Virus record (IMG/VR): IMGVR_UViG_3300034146_000024
Span: 1-25,464 of that record
Direction: 5' to 3' (one strand)
DNA: 25,464 nucleotides
DNA from: a virus
Of this stretch, positions 1-7,600 are shown piece by piece; positions within the stretch are counted from its first letter, which is position 1, and every line of letters begins with the position of its first letter. The notes under the pieces were generated by a model. It saw nothing but the letters and a program-made list of their open reading frames with translations. It had not been told where the DNA came from and made no database searches. The position numbers were made by a program, and so were the translations under genes.

Positions 1-2
1 TG

Positions 3-98
3 GCCAACGCCATCGCCATGTGCGCGGCGTGGCAGGCGCTCACCCGCTACCGCCGCCTTCGCCGCACCGGCCTTCCCTGTAGCGGGCCAAAAATTTAG
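3..98 (+). CDS. 3' end of an unidentified rightward gene
   Basis: An open frame enters from the left edge and stops at TAG 96-98, giving 31 residues. The visible tail has an alanine-rich helix-like stretch (ANAIAMCAAWQALTRYRRL) followed by arginines and a short end. I do not recognise the family. It converges on the leftward late operon across a 230-bp gap. It could be the last gene of a rightward phage operon or a host gene next to the prophage end. The other two frames over this stretch are proline- or arginine-rich and look less like protein. Confidence 0.4.
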   Translation, partial: ANAIAMCAAWQALTRYRRLRRTGLPCSGPKI

Positions 99-133
99 GC
101 CAAAAACTCTCGGGTGAGCGGCGGGCCGAAAAG
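84..133. repeat. Three short GGCC(A/G)AAAA repeats in 13-bp phase
   Basis: GGGCCAAAAAT begins at 84, AGGCCAAAAAC at 97 and GGGCCGAAAAG at 123. The starts are 13 and 26 bp apart, so all share a 13-bp period. The first two overlap the end of the left-edge gene. They might be protein-binding sites, for example at a phage end or a control region, or a chance A-tract cluster. No function is shown. Confidence 0.35.
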
Positions 134-233
134 GGTGGGGGGAAGGCTGCGAGCGCCGGGACCTTACCGGCTCACCCTCCCCCCTTCGAGCCATCCATGC
201 GGTCTCCGGATTACGGCCCTGACGTTCCCCGCC

Positions 234-326
234 AGCCGCCGCCCGGTGGCGGCTCGAATTCAACCTACGATGCCAAAGAGCCATCCCCATTTCTGGGGAT
301 TGACGGGTCGTTGCAGCGGCCCGTCA
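234..326 (-). terminator. Three tandem hairpins after the lysis genes, possible end of the late operon
   Basis: In the gap after the outer spanin gene there are three perfect inverted repeats. TGACGGG (301-307) pairs with CCCGTCA (320-326). ATCCCC (283-288) pairs with GGGGAT (295-300). AGCCGCC (234-240) pairs with GGCGGCT (248-254). None is followed by a good U-run on the leftward transcript; the best is CUCUUU after the second hairpin. They may end or protect the late transcript. I see no gene in the rest of 99-328. Confidence 0.4.
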
Positions 327-328
327 GC

Positions 329-667
329 CTAGTTGAAAAGGCCCCCGAGGAAGCCGCGGCTGGCGCGCTTCACCGCCCGCTTGTCCCTCTCCTCGCAGCG
401 CTCGACGATGCCGATCGCGTCCTTGGTGCGGCCGTTCGCCTGGTCGAGTCGGCCCGTCTGCGCGTCGGCGAAGGCAACCCAGTCGCCGACCGTGTTGCCG
501 TCATTCTGAAGGTCGGCGCTCTCCACCCCCTGCTTCCACTCCTGCGGCACCAGGCCCGAGCAGCCCACGGCACTCTGGCTTGTGACGATGGCTGGCGCGC
601 CGACACAGGCTGCGACGGCCAGCGTCGCGCACGCCAGGCTTAACGACCTCAGAAGCCCCGTCCGCAT
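329..667 (-). CDS. Outer-membrane spanin subunit (Rz1-like lipoprotein)
   Basis: This 112-aa lipoprotein probably links the outer membrane to the inner spanin in the last step of lysis. The start ATG at 667 follows a clear ribosome site, GAGGAG, 7 nt upstream. The N-terminus is a lipoprotein signal (MRTGLLRSLSLACATLAVAAC) with lipobox VAAC and acylated Cys21. The mature part is short and charged (VESADLQNDGNTVGDWVAFA, then a Lys/Arg-rich end). Its first half lies in another frame inside the inner spanin gene, the usual Rz/Rz1 arrangement. The open frame continues upstream of 667, but that part is arginine-rich noise. It is the last gene of the leftward late operon. Confidence 0.75.
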   Translation of the reverse strand: MRTGLLRSLSLACATLAVAACVGAPAIVTSQSAVGCSGLVPQEWKQGVESADLQNDGNTVGDWVAFADAQTGRLDQANGRTKDAIGIVERCEERDKRAVKRASRGFLGGLFN

Positions 668-914
668 TCCTGATCTCCTCTTCGTTGGTGCGGGAAAGTT
701 CTTCGCTGGCGCGCTCCCGGTCGCCCGCGGCGCCCTGGGTAGCGATGGCGTCCTTGGCGCTGTTGCCGAGGGCCTCGATCTGCTCGCCCTGAAGGCGAAC
801 CTGCGCGCCCTTGGAGCGGATCGCATTGCAGGCCGCCGGCCCGACGAGGAGGAGGACGAGGATTACGATGGCAGCGGCGATGCCGAGGGTGACGCCGCGG
901 GAAAGTCCAAACAT
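501..914 (-). CDS. Inner-membrane spanin subunit (Rz-like)
   Basis: This 137-aa protein has one N-terminal membrane span (about residues 9-28, AAAIVILVLLLVGPAACNAI). A charged, probably coiled-coil periplasmic segment (about 33-80) follows, rich in Glu, Gln, Arg and Ala. That is the i-spanin layout. ATG 914 has AGGAG 5 nt upstream. The 3' part (501-667) overlaps the outer spanin gene in a different frame, so its last 55 or so residues are shaped by two coding constraints and look less ordered. The gene begins 2 nt after the upstream stop. The call rests on topology and position, not on a recognised sequence family. Confidence 0.65.
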   Translation of the reverse strand: MFGLSRGVTLGIAAAIVILVLLLVGPAACNAIRSKGAQVRLQGEQIEALGNSAKDAIATQGAAGDRERASEELSRTNEEEIRNADGASEVVKPGVRDAGRRSLCRRASHRHKPECRGLLGPGAAGVEAGGGERRPSE

Positions 915-916
915 GG

Positions 917-1585
917 CTACTCCTTCTCCGGCAAGATGCTGGCGGCTCGCGTGAGGAGGCCGAGCTGGGCGTGGAAGCCGAAGCGGCCGCCTTGGCTAAC
1001 GAGGGTCCGTGAGGTCCCCGGCCGCGGCGAGGTTCCGACGACGACGATCAGATGCTCTGCCTCGAAGTCGGCGGCGTCGATACCGCGCAACGCGCCGATC
1101 AGGACATCGCGCGGCGTGAGGTCAGCGGCATCCTGGGTGCGGCTGGCGCGCAGCTTAGAGACGCTCTCCGGATGGTCGGCGAAGCTCGACACCGGCGGCG
1201 TTGCGCCGACCAGCAGCTCCACGATACGGTCACTGTCAACGCCGCCGGTCGCACGAGCGAAGCTGGCGCGAATATCGAGTGCGAGCGTGGAGTGGCCGGC
1301 CGCCTCGAAGCCAGCGACAAGGTGATCGAGGACATCGAACGCCGAAGGAGCGTGCGCGGAGCCCCGGAAGGTGTCGAGCGCGTCCTGGATCATCCTCTCA
1401 GCCCAGTGGCTATCGGGAACCGACCCATCCTCGTGCGCCACCCCCCAGACCACGTCGACCAGATGACGGAGGAACGCGGTGTCGGCGCTCAAGCCGTGTC
1501 GGGCGCAGCCGTCTTCGATCGGGCCCCGCGCGGCCCCTGGGTGGAGCTGCGGGGGGACCACGCTGAGGCCGTCCGCGCTGCTCAT
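917..1585 (-). CDS. Unknown protein in the lysis cassette
   Basis: This 222-aa protein is not one I recognise. It has no signal peptide or membrane span. The first half is rich in His, Asp and Ala and probably helical (ADTAFLRHLVDVVWGVAHED). The second half carries a beta-like stretch (AEHLIVVVGTSPRPG). Its ATG overlaps the endolysin stop (ATGA at 1582-1585) and it ends 2 nt before the inner spanin start, so it is translated together with the lysis genes. A role in lysis control is possible from position only. It could equally be a cargo gene inserted in the cassette. Confidence 0.6.
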   Translation of the reverse strand: MSSADGLSVVPPQLHPGAARGPIEDGCARHGLSADTAFLRHLVDVVWGVAHEDGSVPDSHWAERMIQDALDTFRGSAHAPSAFDVLDHLVAGFEAAGHSTLALDIRASFARATGGVDSDRIVELLVGATPPVSSFADHPESVSKLRASRTQDAADLTPRDVLIGALRGIDAADFEAEHLIVVVGTSPRPGTSRTLVSQGGRFGFHAQLGLLTRAASILPEKE

Positions 1586-2850
1586 GCCGCGGCCTTCTCG
1601 AGCTTCAGCATCCGCGCCACCAGGGCGTTAAAGCGCTTCTCGCGGTCGGCGAGACCATGCGTCCCGCCGTTGATCCTCTTGCTCTCGTCCGCGACGCCGG
1701 GCGTGTCGGCGAGGCGGTTGATGTCGTTCGCCTCCCAGAACCAGGCGGCGGCCATGATGCCTCCAGCGACGGTCCGCGCATAGACGATCGCCTCGGCCAG
1801 CTTCATCTTCATGGCCTTGGCGAAGCCCTTCAAGTTGTCGGTCCCGGTGACCTGGAGCGGCCCCGCACCACGGGTGCGCCAGCCGTCGCCGCTCTCCTCG
1901 GGGCCGTTGCCCATGCGATTGGCGTAAACCTTATTCGCCAGCTTCTCGGGGTTGTTGGCGTAGGGTTTGGCGGCCTCAAGAGTGGGGAAGCGGTTCGGCC
2001 ACACCTGCGTCAGGCGCTTGGCGGAATAATTGAGATTTTCCTCGAGCCTGGTGAAGCCGTCGCTCTCGTGGGCCATCTGGGCGATGAAGGCGGCGACGCG
2101 GCGGGTGGTATTGATCTCGAAGCGCAGGCAGGCTTCGCGGATCGGCTCCACGAACGGCGTGAGGACGACAGCCGGCGTCGTGGGGCAGGCGACCCGAAGC
2201 AGCTCCACCGAGATCATGGCGATCGGCTTTGGCAGCGGCCCAGCCGGCGCCTCAGCCGCAGCGGCGGCGGGCGGAGCTGATTCAGCGCCCGGCGAAGGCG
2301 CAGAGGCCGCCGGAGCGGGCGAGGGGGCCTGAGCAGGCGCCGGAGCGGGCGGAGCGGCCTCAGCGGGCGGCGGTGGGGCCGGAGCGGCAGGCTGGGCGGG
2401 GGCGGCGGCGGGCCCAGCCGTCGAGGAGGCCTCGGCGCGGGAGCTGGGCGTGACGACGGCGGAGCGGGAGGTGAAGACGGCTCCGCCCTTGATGGCGGAG
2501 GCCGTGGCCAGCATCTTCGTCGCCTGCTCGGCCGAGGGCGCGATCAGGTAGAGGACGAGGTTCAACCCGACCAGCATGACCAGCCAGAAGCCGAGATTGT
2601 AGAGCGCCTCCACGGAGTGAAGCGTGATCTGGGCGCCGTTCACGGTGTCGGCGAGGGCGAGCGCGGTGACGGCGATCTTGTAGAGGATGCCAAGGATGAG
2701 CCCGAGGCCGATCGCGCAGAGGGCGCAGCCGATGAAGACGAGCAGGCGCCGGTAGAACCAATTGCTCTCCGGAAGCGGATCCTGCGGGTCGGCCGAAGTC
2801 TGCGGAGGCCGCGCGGTTACAGCCGCACTGTTGGTGTTCTCGTCACCCAT
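1582..2850 (-). CDS. Membrane-anchored GH19 endolysin with holin-like N-terminus
   Basis: The 422-aa product has three parts. Residues 33-57 and 83-103 are two membrane spans, followed by LYLIAPSAEQATKML, a pattern I associate with small membrane proteins beside endolysins in alphaproteobacterial phages. Residues 125-208 are an Ala/Pro linker. Residues 211-418 are a GH19 chitinase-like muramidase domain: FIAQMAHESDGFTRLEENLN carries the likely catalytic Glu262 and Glu270 or Glu271, and RGAGPLQVTG is the substrate-cleft motif. It would cut peptidoglycan at lysis. ATG 2850 has GGAGG 9 nt upstream. A GTG at 2949 overlapping the previous stop would add 33 Arg-rich residues and is less likely. The frame is unbroken, so the fusion appears real. 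Confidence 0.85.
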   Translation of the reverse strand: MGDENTNSAAVTARPPQTSADPQDPLPESNWFYRRLLVFIGCALCAIGLGLILGILYKIAVTALALADTVNGAQITLHSVEALYNLGFWLVMLVGLNLVLYLIAPSAEQATKMLATASAIKGGAVFTSRSAVVTPSSRAEASSTAGPAAAPAQPAAPAPPPPAEAAPPAPAPAQAPSPAPAASAPSPGAESAPPAAAAAEAPAGPLPKPIAMISVELLRVACPTTPAVVLTPFVEPIREACLRFEINTTRRVAAFIAQMAHESDGFTRLEENLNYSAKRLTQVWPNRFPTLEAAKPYANNPEKLANKVYANRMGNGPEESGDGWRTRGAGPLQVTGTDNLKGFAKAMKMKLAEAIVYARTVAGGIMAAAWFWEANDINRLADTPGVADESKRINGGTHGLADREKRFNALVARMLKLEKAAA

Positions 2851-2945
2851 GTCTCGGGCCTCCGCCGACCGTAGAAGGGCGAAGTGCCGCCCGCCGGACG
2901 ACATTGCCGCCGATCGCGCGCGGGGGAGGGCGTCCGCCGGCGTAC

Positions 2946-3719
2946 TCACACCCCCTGGACCACCGAGAGGCTCCAGCGGTGCTTGCCGGGATCGGCGCGC
3001 TCGTAATGCTCGAAGCGCTGGAAGAGGCCATAGTGAATGCGTTCGTTGAGGCCCGGCGTCAAATCCGGATCCTCGACCACCAGGACCGGCCGCGTCTCGC
3101 CCCGATCGAGAGCGAGATCGAAGAGCTGGTCCAGCTCCTCGTCGTCGAGATCCCCGAAGACCCAGCGGAAGCCAGGCTTGCGCGTGCCCGCGCCGATGCC
3201 GTAGCCGCCGCCGGGGAGCTGCTCGATCGAGCCGGTGTCGATGATCGTGCGCCCGCCGCCCTTCTCCCGGTTCCAGGTCGGCTGGAAGGACTTGCCGATC
3301 GAGACGATGCCGATCGCCGCCTGCGCGGCGCTGAAGGTGTTGACGGTGAAGCGGACGAACTGCGCGTTCACCGGTGCCGCCAGCTTGACCAGGGCATGCC
3401 GGCGCAGCGGGCTGGCGACGGCGGAGGGCGCGTTGATGCTTCCGGCGAAATTGGCATCGTAAAAGGCCGCGTCGGCATAGCCGGCCGCGCCGCCGGTGAT
3501 CGAGACGAGGCGACCGGCGGCAGGGAAGGTGTGGAAGCCGAGGTGGAAGGTATCGAGCGGCATCACCGCGCCAAGGTTGAAGTCCAGGTTCACGGCGCCG
3601 GCGCCGCCGCCGACCCAGACCTCCTTGGGATCCGGCGTCAGTAGGTTTGCGCCGCCCGTCCCCTGGCTCACGGCGACGGCCGACGGGGTAAGCGGCTTCA
3701 GGATGATCATCGTGCTCAA
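2946..3719 (-). CDS. Minor tail protein, beta-rich
   Basis: This 257-aa protein follows the tail tip genes. The N-terminal two thirds are rich in Gly, Ala, Val and Phe with short beta-like strands (LVKLAAPVNAQFVRFTVNTF), resembling a discoidin-type jelly roll. The C-terminal part has an acidic helix (FGDLDDEELDQLFDLALDRG) and ends with NERIHYGLFQRFEHYERADP. I recall this kind of end in tail-associated proteins of alphaproteobacterial prophages, but cannot name the family. The TTG at 3719 overlaps the previous stop (TTGA) and has AGGA 7 nt upstream. ATG 3710 is the alternative start. Confidence 0.6.
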   Translation of the reverse strand: MSTMIILKPLTPSAVAVSQGTGGANLLTPDPKEVWVGGGAGAVNLDFNLGAVMPLDTFHLGFHTFPAAGRLVSITGGAAGYADAAFYDANFAGSINAPSAVASPLRRHALVKLAAPVNAQFVRFTVNTFSAAQAAIGIVSIGKSFQPTWNREKGGGRTIIDTGSIEQLPGGGYGIGAGTRKPGFRWVFGDLDDEELDQLFDLALDRGETRPVLVVEDPDLTPGLNERIHYGLFQRFEHYERADPGKHRWSLSVVQGV

Positions 3720-4081
3720 ATCAGCTTCCTCAGGACGACGAGCGTGGTCAGCTCCACCGCGTCATGCTCCTCGACCCCCAGGACGAAGACGGAGGGAGAA
3801 GCCTCGTAGCCGAGCCGGTCTCCGGTCAGTGTCACCGGACAGCCGATGAGGTCGATCCGAAGCCCCTTCACCACCACCACCTCGAGGACGAGAGGACCGG
3901 CAAGGAAGGCGAGCTGGCGAGCCGCCTCGGCGTCGGCGCCGGCGGCCAGGGCGAGGGGGCTCATCACCTCCGTCACGCGCGCCAGGGCGCCGAAGATCGC
4001 CGCTATCGCGGCGTCGTCGGCCGCGGCGTAGACGGCGCCCTCCTTCAGCCAGCGGGCGAATTCCGGATCCACCGCCGCCAT
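3716..4081 (-). CDS. Small tail-region protein, unknown
   Basis: This 121-aa protein starts at ATG 4081, which shares one base with the previous stop (TGATG), so it is translationally coupled. The N-terminal half is alanine-rich and helical (MAAVDPEFARWLKEGAVYAA). The second half is hydrophobic and beta-like (LAGPLVLEVVVVKGLRIDLI). There is no signal peptide or known catalytic motif. It sits between two tail-associated genes and is likely a structural or assembly factor. The open frame continues upstream of 4081 only as Arg/Gly-rich noise over the neighbouring gene. Confidence 0.55.
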   Translation of the reverse strand: MAAVDPEFARWLKEGAVYAAADDAAIAAIFGALARVTEVMSPLALAAGADAEAARQLAFLAGPLVLEVVVVKGLRIDLIGCPVTLTGDRLGYEASPSVFVLGVEEHDAVELTTLVVLRKLI

Positions 4082-4632
4082 CAGCTCCCGCTCCCTTCGG
4101 CAGCGGCCAGAACGGCTTCCCAGTCGATCTCGGCCGCGGCGAGCTTCGACGGCATGTCCGGAGCTTCGAGGACGGCGCGCTTCGCCCGCATGCGCACGCC
4201 CTCGATCGCGCTGCCGATCCGCTCCCAGCGCGCCGACGCGGCGAGCACCCTGGCGGCCACGGCGGCCATGTCGATGCCCATCGCCTCGGCCTCGGCCGCC
4301 ATCATCGGGAAGGAGGCCGGGTCGGCGTCCGGCGCCCAGGCCTTCGCCTCGGCATCCTTGCGGAGGTAGGTCATTTCCTGACCCGGAGAGACGGTGATGA
4401 AGCGGCAGCGCACGGCGCCGGCCGAGGCGTCGACCTGGGCGTGGAGCCGATCGTGGAGCGGCTGCCAGTCCTCCTCCCAGTGGCCCTCCGCCCACCGCCG
4501 GGGCGCGTCCCAGAACCCCTCCGGAAGAACCGCCACCAGCTCCGGCTCATAGCCTTCGGCGCCGAAGACGAACTGCTCCGGCCGGCCGTCGCTCCCGAAG
4601 ACGACGTGCGTGGGGTTCTCGGAGCCCGTCAT
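4081..4632 (-). CDS. Tail-fibre-associated protein, possible assembly factor
   Basis: This 183-aa protein starts at ATG 4632, coupled to the receptor-binding gene by TGATG. It contains FITVSPGQEMTYLRKDAEAK at about residues 78-97. This resembles the core of small proteins encoded directly after phage tail fibres, where a T-Y-x-x-K-x-x-E-A pattern recurs. The rest is Ala- and Trp-rich helix. From position and motif a role in fibre folding or attachment is likely. It has no transmembrane or enzymatic features. The family name is not certain. Confidence 0.55.
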   Translation of the reverse strand: MTGSENPTHVVFGSDGRPEQFVFGAEGYEPELVAVLPEGFWDAPRRWAEGHWEEDWQPLHDRLHAQVDASAGAVRCRFITVSPGQEMTYLRKDAEAKAWAPDADPASFPMMAAEAEAMGIDMAAVAARVLAASARWERIGSAIEGVRMRAKRAVLEAPDMPSKLAAAEIDWEAVLAAAEGSGS

Positions 4633-7600
4633 CAGATCTTCGCCTCGATCGATGCCGTTCCGCTGAAGGTGACGTTGCGGCCGGTGCCGCTGACCAGGCC
4701 GACCAGCCGGACGTCGTAGGTGCCAGCGCCGGGCGTCGCCTTGGACTGGCTGAAGGCGCCGAAGCCCGCCACCGGATCGGCAACCTCCGGCTCCCACACC
4801 GGGCCGGTCTGCGATGCCGCCTTGGCGACGCTGCCGGTGACGGAAGAGGCCGAGAAGTCGCTCCAGCTGTTCGCGCCGGTCGGCGTATATTGCCATTTGG
4901 CGGTTGCGCTCCGCTGCGCGCCGTCGCTGCCGGCAACATAATAGTTGAGCGGCGCCACGCCGTAGAGGCTCTCCCCGGCGGCGACGGAGACCGTCATCAA
5001 GGCCGAAGTGAGCTGGGCGAAGGTGGTCGTGCTGAGCGCGTTGAACCCGCTGAGGTTCGCCGTCTTCGATCCGCTGCCGGTGTTGACCGGCGCCGTCGCC
5101 GTGCCCTTGCGAAGCTCGACGCGCACCGGCGCCTGCGCCTTTCCGTTGTAGGAGACGGTCAGCTCCGCCCAGCCCGTCAGGCCCGGCATGGTGTCGATCG
5201 AGAAGTCGCCCTTGGACGCATGGCCGGCGGTGTTGTTGAGGGTGCCGGTGACGCCGCTCACGGCAAGGGCGTAGGACGTCAGCGGATCCGTCTTGATGCT
5301 GACGCCGCCGCGGCGGACGCGGGGCGAGAGGGTGTAGGGGAGCTGGTCCGCAGGGGTGAGCGCACCCTGATAGTCAGCAGCAAAGGTGACGAGGGGCGGA
5401 AGCTCGATCGAGACCGTGACGTCGGCGTTCGTCTCCGGCAGGCCCTCGCCGATCTGGGCGTCCCATTCCCGCGCGCGCGCCGCGTTGGCGGCGTGCAGCG
5501 CGGAGATCCCGCCTTGGTACGCGGTGACCTTGCTCCGGATCGTGCCCCGGGCCACCGGCGTTGGCAGAGCCGTATTGTTCCATGCCGGCGCGAGGCCGGC
5601 GAGATAGGCCTCGAAGTCGAGGGCGGCGGCGATGGCGGCGCCGCGCTCGCCGGTCGGCAGGAACCAGCCCAATGGCGCGAGCGACTGCTTCACCTTCGAG
5701 CCGAGCGTGTTGAACGCGGTGTCGCCGTACATCGGCGCCGCGTCCACGGCGCTGACGGCCGTGTACATGACGGCGGCCGTGTGCGCGGTGGGACCCTTGC
5801 GGAAGGTGACGCGGGTGACGCCGGCGATCGTCTCCCGCACGATCCAGTAGCGGTCTCCCGGCAGATAGGTGCCCATGATCGAGGCCCTCGAAACGCCGTT
5901 CTCATAGGCTTCAATGAGGGTCGGCGAGGATCCGGCGCTGAAGACGAGGATCCCGTAGCGCAGGCTCGCGAAGCCGGTGTCGGCATTGGCGGCGCTCCGG
6001 ACGCCGGCGACATAATAGTGGGCCGTGCCGGTCGGCTCGACGAGCAGGGCGAAGTCGCCGGCAACCGCGGCCTGGGTGACCGCGTCGGCGTTGAAGGCGC
6101 CGCTCACCCCGGCCGTCTTCTCGTTCTGGAATACGCCGCCGCCGACGTCCGTGGCGGCGGTGCCGGTGCCGGCGCCGAACGGGTGGTCGACGACTCTGTC
6201 GAACCTGACCTCCGCCGATCCGCCCGCCGCGCGGTGGATCACCTGGGCGACGAGCGGCGTCCCGGCCGGAACCGCCCTGGCGCGGAGGAGGGCGGAGCCG
6301 GCGAGAGTTGCGCCGCGGCGATATTCGAGGGCGGCGCCCCTTCGGACGATCCAGAAGACGTCGCCGGCGGCGCGCGCGGTCGAGTTGACCATCAGCGCGC
6401 CGTTCTCGATGACCTGGAAGCTGTTGTTGAAGAAGTAGAAGGCGAAGTCGAGGCTCTGCCACGAGGTGCCGACCAGCAGCGGGTCGAGGCCGGCGAAAAT
6501 GTCCTTGTCGGTCTGCTTCGGCTCCACCCGCAGGACGATGTCTCCGCCGATCGCGCTGCTCACGCTCATGGCGTCGTCTGTGCCGGCAACGCCCCCGGTC
6601 TTTGCCGAGAGGTAGGCCCCCCCCGCCTGCGCCGTCACCGTCGCGTTCGCATTGCCAGCGGCGAGCGTGGCGGGGAGGGCCTTGGGCGCGTTGGTGCCCA
6701 TCCCCACCGCCTTCGCGTCCGCCGCGGCCAGCTCGGCCGCCTTGTCGCTGACGAACGGGATCAGCTTGCGGATCTTCTCGTCCGTCGTGATGACGGCATC
6801 GTCGCCAAGGCCCGCCACGGCCGCCGTCGCGGCGTCCAGTGCCGCCGCGGCCACCGGGTCGATCGTCGCCAGCGCGGCCGAGATCTCGCCGTCGTTGTGG
6901 ATGCGGTGCGCCTTGCGGTAGCCGACGCGGCGGGTCTTCACAGGAGCGAAGCTGCGCTGGCGGGTGACCGGCTGCAGTATCCGGAGCGTCTCCACCGGGG
7001 CTGCGAAGCTCCACTCGCGAAGCCGGATCGTCCCGGCCGGCTGGAGCACCCAGCTGAGCGACACGCCGAGGAAGAGCCGATCGAGCGCCTGGGCGAACGT
7101 CTCGCTGTCGTCCCCGATGTGGAGCCCGGCCGCGCCGCCGCGCAGGGCGGCCATTGTGGCGGCATTGGCGATCCCCGGCCCTCCGGCCGCCGCCGAGACC
7201 CGCGCCGCGATCTCGGGCACCGTCTCGACATAGCCGGTGCCGATCTCGCCGCGCACGTCGGCCGACAGCGGGCCGTGCGGCTGCGTCCACCATTTCGCGC
7301 AGCAGATGGACGGCGCCACTACGCCGCTTCCCTGGGCCGGCACGGACGAGACGAGCGCGGCCAGAGTCGCGGCGGCGCTTCCCTGCCAGGCAATGGTCGC
7401 GAGGGCCGGAGAGGCGTCCCGGCCCATGTCGCGCAGCGCGTCCCACTGCTGCCAGGGGAAGGCGGGATCGCCGAACTCGTAGATGTTGTTGGCCTTGTCG
7501 AGGATCCGCCCCTCGATGTTGAACGCCCGGCCCCAGCTGCGCCGCTTGACGCGGCCCTTCGCCTCGCTGCCGCCCTCGATGCCGCCGGTGCCGGCGAAGC

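Noticed and set aside
2851-2949. GTG start at 2949 for the endolysin, overlapping the previous stop
   Set aside because: It would add 33 residues rich in Arg and Ser before the well-placed ATG 2850 with GGAGG. Not excluded, but less likely.
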